The notes: a model not told the origin generated them from the letters alone. DNA of 55,896 bases from Actinomycetes bacterium (GCA_021793295.1 JAJYTA010000008.1:1-55896), one strand, 5' to 3'. Positions 43,635 to 53,208 are shown, numbered from the stretch's first letter. Program-made: numbers and translations.

Positions 43635-44654
43635 ATGGCTGGCTCCTCTCCGAATATCCGTGAGGTCGCGGTCCGCGCGGGCGTGTCGGTCGGCACCGTG
43701 TCGAACGTGCTCAATCGTCCCGAGTTGGTGGCCGAGCAGACCAGGGAACGGGTCCATGCCGCGATCTCGGAACTCGGCTTCGTCCGCAACGACTCCGCTC
43801 GCCAGTTGCGCGTGGGGCGCAGCAGGACCATCGGGCTGGTCGTGCTCGACGTCGCGAACCCGTTCTTCACCGACGTCGCCCGCGGCGTCGAAGAGGTGGC
43901 GAACCGTGAAGGCCTCGCGGTGATTCTCTGCAACACCGACGAGGACCACCACAAGGAGGAATCGCATCTGGCCCTGCTGGCCGAGATGCGGGTTCAAGGC
44001 GTGCTCATCAACCCCATCGACGAATCCGACGGGCGGATCGCCGCGCTTCGCGAGCGAGGCACCCCCGTCGTCCTGTTCGACCGGCCCGGGAAGCCGGGCG
44101 AGGAGTGTTCGGTGGCCGTCGACGACCTTCTCGGTGGCCGGCTCGCTGCGGAACACCTGATCGACGCCGGGCACCAGCAGATCCTGTTCGTCGGCGGGCC
44201 CTTCGCGTTGCGGCAGGTGCAAGAGCGCTACGACGGGGCGCTGTCGGCGATCAACTCCGGCACCGCCGACGTGCGCATGGATGTCATGACCACGCCGGCC
44301 CTCAACGTCGCCGCCGGCCGGGAGGCCGGTGACCAGATCGCCGCGCTGCCACGTACTGAGCTGCCCTCGGCGGTGTTCTGTGCCAATGACCTCGTCGCGC
44401 TCGGGGTGCTGCAGGCGCTGACTCATGCGGGTCTGCGGGTGCCGCACGACGTCGCGATCGTCGGCTACGACGACATCGACTTCGCCGCTGCCGCGGCGGT
44501 GCCGTTGTCGTCGGTCCGCCAGCCCCGGCAGTTGCTCGGCCGCACGGCGGCGGAGCTGCTCCTGGCTGAGACCAGCGAGGCCGACCACGAGCACCGGCAG
44601 GTGGTGTTCGAGCCGGAGCTCATCGTCCGCGATTCGAGTGCGCCGTCGCGTTGA
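43635..44654 (+). CDS. LacI family regulator of rhamnose operon
   Basis: This is a 339-residue LacI/GalR regulator. The HTH is NIREVAVRAGVSVGTVSNVL and the hinge is near RNDSARQLRVGRSRTIGLVV. The effector domain runs to IVGYDDIDFAAAAAVPLSSV and the usual RQP segment. It is divergent from the rhaI-rhaM-rhaD-rhaB operon, so L-rhamnose or rhamnulose is the likely effector. The transcript is probably leaderless. Confidence 0.93.
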   Translation: MAGSSPNIREVAVRAGVSVGTVSNVLNRPELVAEQTRERVHAAISELGFVRNDSARQLRVGRSRTIGLVVLDVANPFFTDVARGVEEVANREGLAVILCNTDEDHHKEESHLALLAEMRVQGVLINPIDESDGRIAALRERGTPVVLFDRPGKPGEECSVAVDDLLGGRLAAEHLIDAGHQQILFVGGPFALRQVQERYDGALSAINSGTADVRMDVMTTPALNVAAGREAGDQIAALPRTELPSAVFCANDLVALGVLQALTHAGLRVPHDVAIVGYDDIDFAAAAAVPLSSVRQPRQLLGRTAAELLLAETSEADHEHRQVVFEPELIVRDSSAPSR

Positions 44655-44766
44655 CCGATCCGCTCGGCTCGAATCGACGACGACTTCTCGGTGCCAAGAT
44701 CGGGTACGGCGCGATCCGTATTAGGCTGTCGAGCCATCCGCTCCAGCGATGTACCGGAGGCAGAAG

Positions 44767-45600
44767 ATGACGCCCGCTTCGTCGGGAAGTGCCCGCCCGC
44801 CCGTAGGTGTCGACCCCACTCGGCCCAGTATCGCCCGGGTGTATGACGCCGGCCTCGGCGGCAAGGACAACTACGAAGTCGACCGTGCCGTTCTCGCCGA
44901 GCTCAAAGAGGTCTTCCCGCAGGTCGTCGAATTCGCGTGGACCGGACGGAACTTCCTCATCCGGGTGGCCCGGTTTCTGGCCCAGCAGACCGACATCACC
45001 CAGTTCATCGACTGTGGTTCCGGATTGCCGACGGCTGAGAACACCCATCAGGTCGTGCAGCGTATGGACCCCGACGCGCGCGTGGTCTACATCGACAACG
45101 ACCCGGTGGTGCTGGCCCACGGCCGCGCCCTGCTCGAGGACAACGATCAGACGTTCCTCGCCGATGCCGACCTGTTCCAACCGCGTCAGGTGCTCGAGCA
45201 CCCGATCGTGCAGCGGCACTTGGACCTCAGTGAACCGGTCGCCCTGCTGCAGATCAGTACGCTGCACCATCACGTGGGTGAGCGGCACGAACCGGCCCAG
45301 ATCATGAAGGAGTACGTCGACGCGCTGCCGTCCGGCTCGTTCGTGGCCATCGGGCATTTCTGCGACCCGGAGAACGAGTACACCGAGAAGGCGCGGGACT
45401 TCGAGCGCGTGTTGTCCGAAGGCGATCTGGGCAGTGGCACGTTCCGGACCATGTCCGAAATCGAAGAGTTGTTCCCGGGCCTGGAGATGATGCCGCCCGG
45501 CGTCGTACCGGTCGTGGACTGGTGGCCCGAGGGCCCGAAACTGAAGCAGCCGGACGAGACGCACTTCCTGTTCGCCGGTGGCGTGGGTCGCAAGCCGTGA
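44767..45600 (+). CDS. SAM-dependent methyltransferase (DUF574 / PF04672 type), copy 1
   Basis: This 277-residue protein belongs to an actinobacterial S-adenosylmethionine methyltransferase family. The N-terminus has VDPTRPSIARVYDAGLGGKD, the SAM-binding motif I is FIDCGSGLPTAENTH, and VVYIDNDPVVLAHGRALL is the acidic loop that binds the ribose. GGAGG lies just before the ATG at 44767; the in-frame ATG at 44749 would include it. TAGGCT (44722-44727) may be its -10 element. Substrates of this family are not known to me. A close paralogue follows at 45756. Confidence 0.88.
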   Translation: MTPASSGSARPPVGVDPTRPSIARVYDAGLGGKDNYEVDRAVLAELKEVFPQVVEFAWTGRNFLIRVARFLAQQTDITQFIDCGSGLPTAENTHQVVQRMDPDARVVYIDNDPVVLAHGRALLEDNDQTFLADADLFQPRQVLEHPIVQRHLDLSEPVALLQISTLHHHVGERHEPAQIMKEYVDALPSGSFVAIGHFCDPENEYTEKARDFERVLSEGDLGSGTFRTMSEIEELFPGLEMMPPGVVPVVDWWPEGPKLKQPDETHFLFAGGVGRKP

Positions 45601-45755
45601 CGTTCCGGCCGCCGTGTTCATCGGTGATGACTCGCGGTGACCAGTGCAGTTCTCGTCGTTTCCGAATGAGCGGCAGTGCGGGGTGTTCGGAGTCGACGTG
45701 GCGGTTTACGCTGGATCCCCACTCGACTTGATCACGATGACCGGAGGCAGCAGAA

Positions 45756-46586
45756 ATGACCCCTGCCGACTCGGCTGACAAGGTGCCGCCTGTCGGTGTC
45801 GATCCCACGCGCCCGAGCGTGGCGCGCATGTACGACGCCGCGCTGGGTGGCAAAGACAACTACGAGATCGACCGTGCGATGCTCGCCCAGGTTCAGCAGG
45901 CCGCGCCGCACGTCATCGACTTGGCGCGAGCTGCGCGCGCCTTCTTGATCCGGGTCGCTCGGTTCCTGGCCTATCAGACCGACATCACCCAGTTCATCGA
46001 CTGTGGTTCCGGGCTGCCGACGGCTGAGAACACCCACGAGGTGCTGCAGCGGGTGAATCCGGACGCGCGCGTGGTCTACATCGACAACGACCCGGTGGTC
46101 ATGGCCCACGGCCGCGCCCTGCTGGCCGACAACGAGAAGACGTTCCTCGCCGGAGCCGACGTCTTCGAGCCGCAGCAGGTTCTGCAGAACAAGGAGGTGC
46201 GAGAGCACCTCGACCTGTCCGAGCCGGTCGGGCTGCTGCACATCAGCACGCTGCACTACCACGTGGGCGCCGCCGACGGACCGGCGAAGATCATGCGCGA
46301 GTACGTCGACGCGCTGGCGCCCGGTTCGTACGTCGCGATCGCGCACATGCACGACCCGGAGAACGAGTACACGCCGATGGCTCGCGAGGTCGAGCAGATC
46401 ATGCGTCAGGGTGTGGGCGCCGCGACGTTCCGGACCAAGGCACAGATCGAGGAGCTGTTCACCGGGTTGGAGTTGTTGCCGCCTGGTGTGGTGCCGTGCG
46501 TCGAATGGTGGCCGGACGGTCCCCAGCTCAAGCAGCGCAACGAGGTCGATCACCTGATGGCCGGTGGGGTCGCGCGCAAACTCTGA
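45756..46586 (+). CDS. SAM-dependent methyltransferase (DUF574 / PF04672 type), copy 2
   Basis: This 276-residue paralogue of the preceding gene is nearly colinear with it and shares long blocks such as QTDITQFIDCGSGLPTAENT and ARVVYIDNDPVV. The leader is also alike: both have CCGGAGGCAG just upstream of ATGAC. The 155-base gap between the copies has no ORF of interest. The pair looks like a tandem duplication followed by divergence, with the substrate region (LEPQ, LQNKEV) differing most. Confidence 0.88.
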   Translation: MTPADSADKVPPVGVDPTRPSVARMYDAALGGKDNYEIDRAMLAQVQQAAPHVIDLARAARAFLIRVARFLAYQTDITQFIDCGSGLPTAENTHEVLQRVNPDARVVYIDNDPVVMAHGRALLADNEKTFLAGADVFEPQQVLQNKEVREHLDLSEPVGLLHISTLHYHVGAADGPAKIMREYVDALAPGSYVAIAHMHDPENEYTPMAREVEQIMRQGVGAATFRTKAQIEELFTGLELLPPGVVPCVEWWPDGPQLKQRNEVDHLMAGGVARKL

Positions 46587-46740
46587 GCACCGTCGACGAA
46601 ACCGACTGGTGACATTCCGGCAGTGCATTCGCTATTGACGTCGGAGTCAGGTATCGACAACCTGTGTCGTGGCGTACGCCCGTCGTTCATGTGCAGCCGA
46701 TACGGTCGCTGCCGTCGACGTTGTCATACGGAGGTTACTC

Positions 46741-49098
46741 ATGCGCCTGACCAGGCGTCTTTATCGTGTAGGCGCCGTCGGCGCCGCCTTCGGCCTCGCG
46801 ACGAGCGGCTTGTTGTCGGTGCCGTCCGCCGCCATGGACGAGCCGGGGGAGACCGTCGATGTGGACATTCTCGGTATCAACGATTTCCACGGACGCCTCG
46901 AGGCTGACGGCCAAGCCGCGGGTGCAGCGCTACTGGCTGGCGCAGTGGACGAGATCCGCGGCGACAACCCGAACACGGTGTTCGCCGCCGCCGGCGACCT
47001 GATCGGCGCCTCGACGTTCGTCTCTTTCGTCGATGACGACAATCCCACCATCGACGCGCTCAATGCGGCGGGCCTCGACGTCAGCGCAGTGGGCAATCAC
47101 GAGTTCGACAAGGGCTACTGCGACCTGGTCGATCGCGTCATCCCGCGCGCTAGCTGGGAATACCTGGGCGCGAACGTCAAGGTCAAGAGCGGCCAGACAC
47201 ACGGGTGCGAGAACGCCGAGCTGGAAGACCTGGCGGAGTCGTGGACGACCGAGCTGGACGGCGTCACCGTGGGCTTCGTGGGCGCGGTGACCGAGCACTT
47301 GCCGGAACTGGTCAGCCCGGACGGCATCGCCTCCGTGGACGTCCTCGACGTCGTCGAAGAGACCAACCGCGTCGCCGACGAGCTCAAGGCCGACGGCGCG
47401 GACATCGTGGTCCTGCTCGTGCACGAAGGCGCCGCGACCACGGACGTCGAATCCGCCACCGACCCGAACACGGACTTCGGTGCCATCGTCACCGGCGCGA
47501 ACGCCAACGTCGACGCCATCATCTCCGGGCACACGCACCTGGCCTACGACCACGACGTCGAGGTGGCCGAGTGGGTGGACGAGGGACGCACGGTCACCGA
47601 GCGGCCCGTCGTCAGCGCCGGCCAGTACGGCTACAACCTCAACCAGCTCAGCTTCACCTACGACACCGAAGCTGAAGCCGTCACCGCGATCGAGTCGGCG
47701 ATCCTGCCCCTGACCGTCGAGGACGACGAGGGCAACTGGGTGCCCAACCCCGAGTACGAGCCCGACCCCGAGGTCCAGGCGATCGTCGATGATGCGGTCG
47801 CCAAGGCCGAGGAGCTCGGCGCGGAGTCGCTCGGCGAGATCACGGCGGACTTCAACCGCGCCCAGCAGAGTGATGGCACCGAGAACCGTGGCGGCGAGTC
47901 GACGCTGGGCAACTTCGTCGCCGACGTCCAGCTCGCCGCTGCGCAGGTGACCGATCCCGCGACGCAGATCGCCGTGATGAACCCCGGTGGGCTGCGCACC
48001 GACATGACCTATGCCGGCACCGGTGAAAGCGACCCGGACGGCAACGTCACCTACCGCGAGGCCGCCGAGGTGCAGCCGTTCGCCAACACGCTGGTCACCC
48101 TGACCCTGACCGGCGAGCAGGTCGTCCAGGTGCTGGAGGAGCAATGGCAGCCCGACGGTGCGAGCCGGCCGTTCCTCAAGCTCGGCGTCTCCGCGGGGCT
48201 GACCTACACCTACGACCCGCAGGCCGCCGACGGCGAGCACGTCACCTCGGTGACCTTCGACGGTCAGCCACTGGATCCCGAGGGTGAGTACCGCGTCGTG
48301 GCGAATTCGTTCCTGGCCTCCGGCGGCGACAACTTCGCGACCCTGGCCGAGGGTACGGACGTCGCCGACACCGGACAGATCGACTTGCAGGCCATGGTCG
48401 ACTACCTGGCCGCGAACTCGCCGGCGGCACCGGACTACGCGCAGCGCGCCGTCGGGGTCAGCTGGGTCAGCGATCCCGACGCGGTGTACGAACCGGGCGA
48501 CAAGCTCGAACTCGAGCTGTCCTCGCTGCTGTTCAGCACCAGCGAGCCGGTGGACGAGACGGCGTCGGTCACGCTCGGCGGGGTCGACCTCGGCACGGTG
48601 ACCGTCGACGACACGATCATCGACACGACCGACGAGGTCGGCCGGGCGCACGTCAGCGTCACGGTGCCCGACGACGTCGCCGCGGAGGGGGCGCAGCTCG
48701 CTGCGGCGACGGAGACCAAGCTCGTGGTCACCTTGCCCGAGACCGGCACGACGGTCACCGTGCCCGTGACCGTGGACCCGCAGGGGTCGGGGACCGACGA
48801 CGGTACGGAAACCGGCGACGAGACCGGTGACGTGTCGGGTACGGACGACGGTGCGGAGACCGGTGACGTGTCCGGTACGGACGACGGTGCGGAGACCGGT
48901 GACGTGTCCGGTACCGACGACGGTGCGGAGACCGGGGACGAGACCGGTACCGACGACGGTACCGAACTCCCGGACACCGGGTCGTCCGGCATCCAGTGGT
49001 GGCTGATCATCGGTATCGCGGTGCTCGTCGTGGGCGGCGTCTTGTACGCGCTGTCAAGGCGCAAGGGCTCGACCTCCGCCGGCAGCTCCGACAGCTGA
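46741..49098 (+). CDS. LPDTG-anchored 5'-nucleotidase / metallophosphatase
   Basis: This 785-residue surface enzyme of the bifunctional UDP-sugar hydrolase/5'-nucleotidase family releases phosphate from extracellular nucleotides. A signal peptide covers 1-31. The metallophosphatase domain has Asp48/His50 (GINDFHGRLE), Asp86 (AAGDLIGAS), Asn119-His120 (GNHEF) and the GHTH motif (ISGHTHLAYD). The C-terminal nucleotide-binding domain contains MNPGGLRTDM and NSFLASGGDNF. Three VSGTDDGAETGD repeats form a linker before LPDTG (743-747), a transmembrane helix and an RRKG tail, the layout of a sortase substrate. GGAGG lies six bases before the ATG. The next gene is also LPDTG-anchored. Confidence 0.93.
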   Translation: MRLTRRLYRVGAVGAAFGLATSGLLSVPSAAMDEPGETVDVDILGINDFHGRLEADGQAAGAALLAGAVDEIRGDNPNTVFAAAGDLIGASTFVSFVDDDNPTIDALNAAGLDVSAVGNHEFDKGYCDLVDRVIPRASWEYLGANVKVKSGQTHGCENAELEDLAESWTTELDGVTVGFVGAVTEHLPELVSPDGIASVDVLDVVEETNRVADELKADGADIVVLLVHEGAATTDVESATDPNTDFGAIVTGANANVDAIISGHTHLAYDHDVEVAEWVDEGRTVTERPVVSAGQYGYNLNQLSFTYDTEAEAVTAIESAILPLTVEDDEGNWVPNPEYEPDPEVQAIVDDAVAKAEELGAESLGEITADFNRAQQSDGTENRGGESTLGNFVADVQLAAAQVTDPATQIAVMNPGGLRTDMTYAGTGESDPDGNVTYREAAEVQPFANTLVTLTLTGEQVVQVLEEQWQPDGASRPFLKLGVSAGLTYTYDPQAADGEHVTSVTFDGQPLDPEGEYRVVANSFLASGGDNFATLAEGTDVADTGQIDLQAMVDYLAANSPAAPDYAQRAVGVSWVSDPDAVYEPGDKLELELSSLLFSTSEPVDETASVTLGGVDLGTVTVDDTIIDTTDEVGRAHVSVTVPDDVAAEGAQLAAATETKLVVTLPETGTTVTVPVTVDPQGSGTDDGTETGDETGDVSGTDDGAETGDVSGTDDGAETGDVSGTDDGAETGDETGTDDGTELPDTGSSGIQWWLIIGIAVLVVGGVLYALSRRKGSTSAGSSDS
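48829..48936 (+). repeat. Three 36-bp tandem repeats encoding DVSGTDDGAETG
   Basis: Three near-identical 36-base units (48829-48864, 48865-48900, 48901-48936) encode an acidic Gly/Thr-rich stalk just before the LPDTG anchor of the nucleotidase. Related partial units flank them. The units differ at only a few bases, so they arose recently and may vary in number. Confidence 0.85.
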
Positions 49099-49163
49099 CG
49101 TCCGCCATTCCCCGACTCAACATCGCCGGCCCCGGCGCGACGGGCCCGGCCGGAGGTAACGCG

Positions 49164-51863
49164 ATGCGCGAGACCATTCGACGCCGCCCCGTGCGGGCGG
49201 CACTCGCCGGGTGCACCGCGGCCGTCGTGGCCGGGGTCGGCGGAATCGTCATGCCAGTGGGCTCGGCGCAGCCGGCGAGTGCGGACGAGCCAGGCCCGTT
49301 CATCAGCGAGATCCATTACGACAACGCCGGCACGGACATCGGCGAGGCCATCGAGATCCAGGCCGAGCCCGGAACGAACCTCACCGGCTGGCAGATCGTG
49401 CTCTACAACGGCAACGACGGGGCGGTCTACGACCAGCGCACACTGCGGGGAAGCGTGCCGAGCGCCGGCGTGATGGTGGTCGAGTTCGACACGAACGGGT
49501 TGCAGAACGGGTCGCCCGACGGCGTCGTCCTGGCCAACCGGCAGCGCCAGGTCGTCGAGTTCCTCTCCTACGAGGGAACGTTCGAAGCCCATGGCCGCCC
49601 GGCTGACGGCATGACCAGCGTTGACATCGGCGTCGAGGAGGGGTCGTCCACTCCGGCCGAGTACTCGCTGCAGAAGGTCGACGGCACCTGGATCGGACCG
49701 GTACCGGCCTCGTTCGGCGTGGTGAACGAACCGCCGGACGATGATCCCGGGGAAGGGCAGCCGGCGACGATTCCCGAGATTCAGGGAACGGGCGCGGAAT
49801 CGCCGCTGGTCGGCGAGGTGGTCACCACGTCGGGCGTGGTCACCGCCGCCTACTCCGAGGGCGGATTCGACGGCTACTACATCCAGACCCCGGGCAGCGG
49901 TGGTGACACCGACCTCGACGAGCGGACGGCCTCCGACGCGGTCTTCGTCTACTCACCGGACACGGTGGACGACGTCGCGATCGGCGACTACGTCGAAGTC
50001 ACCGGCGAGGTGAGCGAGTTCAACGGGCTGACTGAGATCACGGTGGCCGACGGCGGCGTGGTGGAGCTCGATGAAGCCGCCGAAGCGGTGAAACCGGTCG
50101 CGTTCCGGCTGCCGGAGGACGACGAGCGTCGTGAGGTGTTCGAGGGCATGCTCGTCCAGCCGGCCGAGGGCTACGTCGTGTCCGACACCTACGCGCTCGG
50201 CGGATGGGGTAGCGCCGCGTTCGGCTCCATCGGTCTCGGCTTCGGCGGGCCGCTGGTCCAAGAGACCGATGTCGCCGCGCCAGGGTCACCGGAGTACGAC
50301 GCGGCCGTGGCCGACAACGCGGCTCGCGCTGTCACGCTGGACGACGGCCGCTCGGAGCGTACGTCCACCGACAGCCTGGTGCCGTACCTACCAGCGGACG
50401 TGCCGCCGCGCACCGGGGCCGTGGCGTCGTTCCACACGAGCATGATCTTCGACTACCGCTTCCAGTGGAACTTTCAGCCCACGACGCCGGTCGACGGCCC
50501 GGCACCGGACGTCGTCACCTTCGACTCGGGCAACACGCGCCAAGCCAACAGCACGCCGGAAGACGTCGGCGGCGAAGTCACCCTGGCCACGTTCAACGTG
50601 CTGAACTACTTCACCACGTTGGGTGTGGACCTCGACGGGTGCGAGCCGTACACCGACCGCGACGGCAATCCGATCAGTGTCAGCGGCGGCTGCGATGCAC
50701 GCGGTGCGTGGGACCCGGAGAACCTCGCCCGGCAGGAAGGCAAGATCGTCGCGGCGATCAACGGGCTCGACGCCGACGTCGTATCCCTCGAGGAGATCGA
50801 GAATTCGGCGAAGTTCGGCCAGGACCGCGACGAAGCGCTGGCCACCCTCGTGGCCGCCCTGAACACTGCGGCGGGTGCCGGCACGTGGGCGTATGCCGAG
50901 TCCCCGGCGGACCTGCCGGACCTGGACGAACAGGACGTCATCCGCAACGCCTTCATCTATCGCACGGCAGCGGTCGAGCCGGTGGGTGAGTCGGTGGTAC
51001 TGACCGGCTCTGCGGCCTTCGCCAATGCTCGCGAGCCGCTGGCTCAACAATTCCGGGTCCGCGGGTCCGGGTACACGTTCCTCGCGATCGTGAACCACTT
51101 CAAGTCCAAGGGCGGTGACTGCGGCGACCCGGCCCCGCCCGAAGGCTGCTTCGACGCCGACCGGGTGGCGCAGGCCGAGGCCCTGGTGGCCTTCGCCGAC
51201 GACCTCGTCGCGGCCTCGGATACCCAGGACGTGTTCCTGCTCGGGGACTTCAATGCGTACACGCAGGAGAACCCGATGCAGGTGTTCTACGACGCGGGGT
51301 ACACGAACCTCAACGAGGCCTTCGCCGGCGAGCAGACCTACGTCTTCGACGGCAAGGTCGGTTCGCTGGACCACGTCCTGGCCAGTTCCTCGGTGCTGGA
51401 TGACGACCTGATCCGCGGCGTGGACGTGTGGAACGTCAACTCCGTCGAGTCGGTGCTGTTCGAGTACTCCCGGTACAACTACTTCGCCAGCGAGCTGTTC
51501 GACGGCAATTCAGTGTTCCGGGCCAGCGACCATGATCCGATCCTGGTCGGGATCGGTCCGGGTGACGGGACGGACGAGCCGGACGAACCCGGTGACGGTG
51601 ACGAGTCCGGCGAGGCGGAGCAGCCGAACGACCCCGAGGAACCCGGCGACGACCATGCCGACGACCGGGCCGACGACGACAATGCCGCGGGCGCCGGTGA
51701 CGGTGGCGCGGACCAGCCGGGAACCGGTGATGACGCCGGCGCGGCGCTGCCGGACACCGGGGCACCGGCCGGCGGGCTGACGCTTCTCGCTGCCGCGGCG
51801 TTGCTGATCGGCGCCGGTCTGGCGCTGCGCCACGTACGCCGCGTTGTCGGCGTGAGCGTCTAG
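49164..51863 (+). CDS. LPDTG-anchored extracellular nuclease (ExeM/NucH-like)
   Basis: This 899-residue secreted protein has a signal peptide (about 1-40, ending PASADE) and a lamin-tail domain (about 45-155, FISEIHYDNAGTDIGEAIEI). An OB-fold-like region follows (about 195-330), then an exo/endonuclease/phosphatase domain (about 470-800) with TLATFNVLNYF, VSLEEIEN (metal Glu), VNHFKSKGG, LLGDFNAYTQE and SDHDPILV. The tail has an acidic stalk, LPDTG (862-866), a membrane helix and RHVRR. It most likely degrades extracellular DNA at the cell surface. The ATG at 49164 has CGGAGGT six bases upstream. Its start is 65 bases after the nucleotidase stop, so the two enzymes are probably co-expressed. 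Confidence 0.9.
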   Translation: MRETIRRRPVRAALAGCTAAVVAGVGGIVMPVGSAQPASADEPGPFISEIHYDNAGTDIGEAIEIQAEPGTNLTGWQIVLYNGNDGAVYDQRTLRGSVPSAGVMVVEFDTNGLQNGSPDGVVLANRQRQVVEFLSYEGTFEAHGRPADGMTSVDIGVEEGSSTPAEYSLQKVDGTWIGPVPASFGVVNEPPDDDPGEGQPATIPEIQGTGAESPLVGEVVTTSGVVTAAYSEGGFDGYYIQTPGSGGDTDLDERTASDAVFVYSPDTVDDVAIGDYVEVTGEVSEFNGLTEITVADGGVVELDEAAEAVKPVAFRLPEDDERREVFEGMLVQPAEGYVVSDTYALGGWGSAAFGSIGLGFGGPLVQETDVAAPGSPEYDAAVADNAARAVTLDDGRSERTSTDSLVPYLPADVPPRTGAVASFHTSMIFDYRFQWNFQPTTPVDGPAPDVVTFDSGNTRQANSTPEDVGGEVTLATFNVLNYFTTLGVDLDGCEPYTDRDGNPISVSGGCDARGAWDPENLARQEGKIVAAINGLDADVVSLEEIENSAKFGQDRDEALATLVAALNTAAGAGTWAYAESPADLPDLDEQDVIRNAFIYRTAAVEPVGESVVLTGSAAFANAREPLAQQFRVRGSGYTFLAIVNHFKSKGGDCGDPAPPEGCFDADRVAQAEALVAFADDLVAASDTQDVFLLGDFNAYTQENPMQVFYDAGYTNLNEAFAGEQTYVFDGKVGSLDHVLASSSVLDDDLIRGVDVWNVNSVESVLFEYSRYNYFASELFDGNSVFRASDHDPILVGIGPGDGTDEPDEPGDGDESGEAEQPNDPEEPGDDHADDRADDDNAAGAGDGGADQPGTGDDAGAALPDTGAPAGGLTLLAAAALLIGAGLALRHVRRVVGVSV

Positions 51864-51866
51864 AGT
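51861..51866 (+). promoter_or_regulatory. -10 element TAGAGT overlapping the nuclease stop codon
   Basis: TAGAGT fits TANNNT; its first three bases are the TAG stop codon of the nuclease gene. Seven bases (GCTGGCG) separate it from the ATG of the M20 peptidase at 51874, so the message is probably leaderless. No Shine-Dalgarno is seen. Confidence 0.5.
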
Positions 51867-51873
51867 GCTGGCG

Positions 51874-53208
51874 ATGAACGACATTGCTGCCGCCGTCGAG
51901 GCGATCCTCCCGTCCGTGCGGGCTGACCTGGAGAAGCTCGTCCGCATCCCCAGCGTGAGCGCCGAACCCGCTCGCGCCGACGACGTCCGGGCCAGTGCGG
52001 AGGCGGTCGCGGCGCTGGCGCGGGCCGAGAATGCCGCACAGGTCGACGTCCTCAGCGTCGACGGCGGCGCCCCGGCGGTCATCGCCAACTGGCCCGCACC
52101 GCCCGGTGCGCCCACCGTGCTGCTCTACGCCCACCATGACGTCCAGCCGACCGGGCCGGCCGACGCCTGGGGCAGTGCCCCGTTCGAGCCCACCGAACGC
52201 GGGGGACGCATCTACGGACGCGGCGCCGCGGACGACAAGGCGGGCGTCGCTGCCCATCTCGCGGCGCTGCGGGCCTACGGCGGGCGGCCCCCGGTGGGTG
52301 TGGTCTTGTTCGTCGAGGGTGAGGAAGAGGTCGGCTCGCCCACGTTCACATCGTTCCTGCGCACGTACCGCGACCGGCTGGCCGCCGATGTCATCGTCGT
52401 GGCCGATTCCGTGAACTGGTCCATCGACACTCCGGGCTTGACCACCAGCCTGCGCGGCGGTGTCGACTGCTATGTCGAGCTGCGAATCCTCGACCACGCG
52501 GTGCATTCCGGTATCTTCGGCGGGCCGGTGATCGACGCGTTGACCGCACTGTGCCGGCTGCTGGGCACGTTGCACGACGACAACGGTGACGTAGCGGTGG
52601 CCGGCCTGGTCCACGACGAGGCTCCCGATGTCGACTACCCCGAGGCACGGTTCCGGGCCGAGGCGGGCGTGCTCGACGGTGTCGAGCTGAGCGGCACCGG
52701 CTCGTTGGCCGAGCGACTGTGGACCCGCCCGGCGATCTCGGTCATCGGGATCGACGCGCCGAGCGTCGCCGATGCGGCCAACATCTTGGTGCACCAGGCT
52801 CGGGCGAAGGTGAGCTTGCGACTGGCGCCCAGCCAGGATCCGCGCGCGGCCCTCGATGCGCTCGCCGACCATCTGCGTTCGCACGCCGAGTACGGCGCCC
52901 AGATCAGCATCACCGACGGCATGGTGGGCGCCGGATGCGACCTCGATACGTCCAGCCCGGCGTTTCGGGCGGCCGAGTCGGCATTCGCCGACGCGTTCGG
53001 TCAAGCGCCGGTGCAGTTGGGCATTGGTGGCTCCATCCCGTTCATCGCGGAGTTCGAACGGGAATTTCCCGACGCCACGGTGTTGGTCACGGGCGTGGAA
53101 GACCCTGACTCCCGGGCCCACGGCGTGGACGAGAGCCTGCACGTCGAACAGTTCGGCAAGGTGTGTCTCGCCGAGGCCTTACTGCTGCAGCGACTCGCCG
53201 GCGACTGA
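51874..53208 (+). CDS. M20 family metallopeptidase (dipeptidase)
   Basis: This is a 444-residue cytoplasmic M20 di-zinc peptidase that hydrolyses dipeptides or related amides. Metal and catalytic motifs are LLYAHHDVQPTG, GRGAADDKAGV and VEGEEEVGSP. The dimerisation/lid domain (about 190-300) contains LDHAVHSGIFGGPV, and VDESLHVEQF lies near the C-terminus. I chose ATG 51874 because a -10 element lies seven bases before it; GTG 51865 would overlap that element. It may help use peptides released by secreted proteases. Confidence 0.92.
   Translation: MNDIAAAVEAILPSVRADLEKLVRIPSVSAEPARADDVRASAEAVAALARAENAAQVDVLSVDGGAPAVIANWPAPPGAPTVLLYAHHDVQPTGPADAWGSAPFEPTERGGRIYGRGAADDKAGVAAHLAALRAYGGRPPVGVVLFVEGEEEVGSPTFTSFLRTYRDRLAADVIVVADSVNWSIDTPGLTTSLRGGVDCYVELRILDHAVHSGIFGGPVIDALTALCRLLGTLHDDNGDVAVAGLVHDEAPDVDYPEARFRAEAGVLDGVELSGTGSLAERLWTRPAISVIGIDAPSVADAANILVHQARAKVSLRLAPSQDPRAALDALADHLRSHAEYGAQISITDGMVGAGCDLDTSSPAFRAAESAFADAFGQAPVQLGIGGSIPFIAEFEREFPDATVLVTGVEDPDSRAHGVDESLHVEQFGKVCLAEALLLQRLAGD

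Noticed and set aside
46930-48651. A 573-residue minus-strand frame opposite the 5'-nucleotidase
   Set aside because: It lies wholly inside a gene with intact metallophosphatase motifs and shows only shadow composition.
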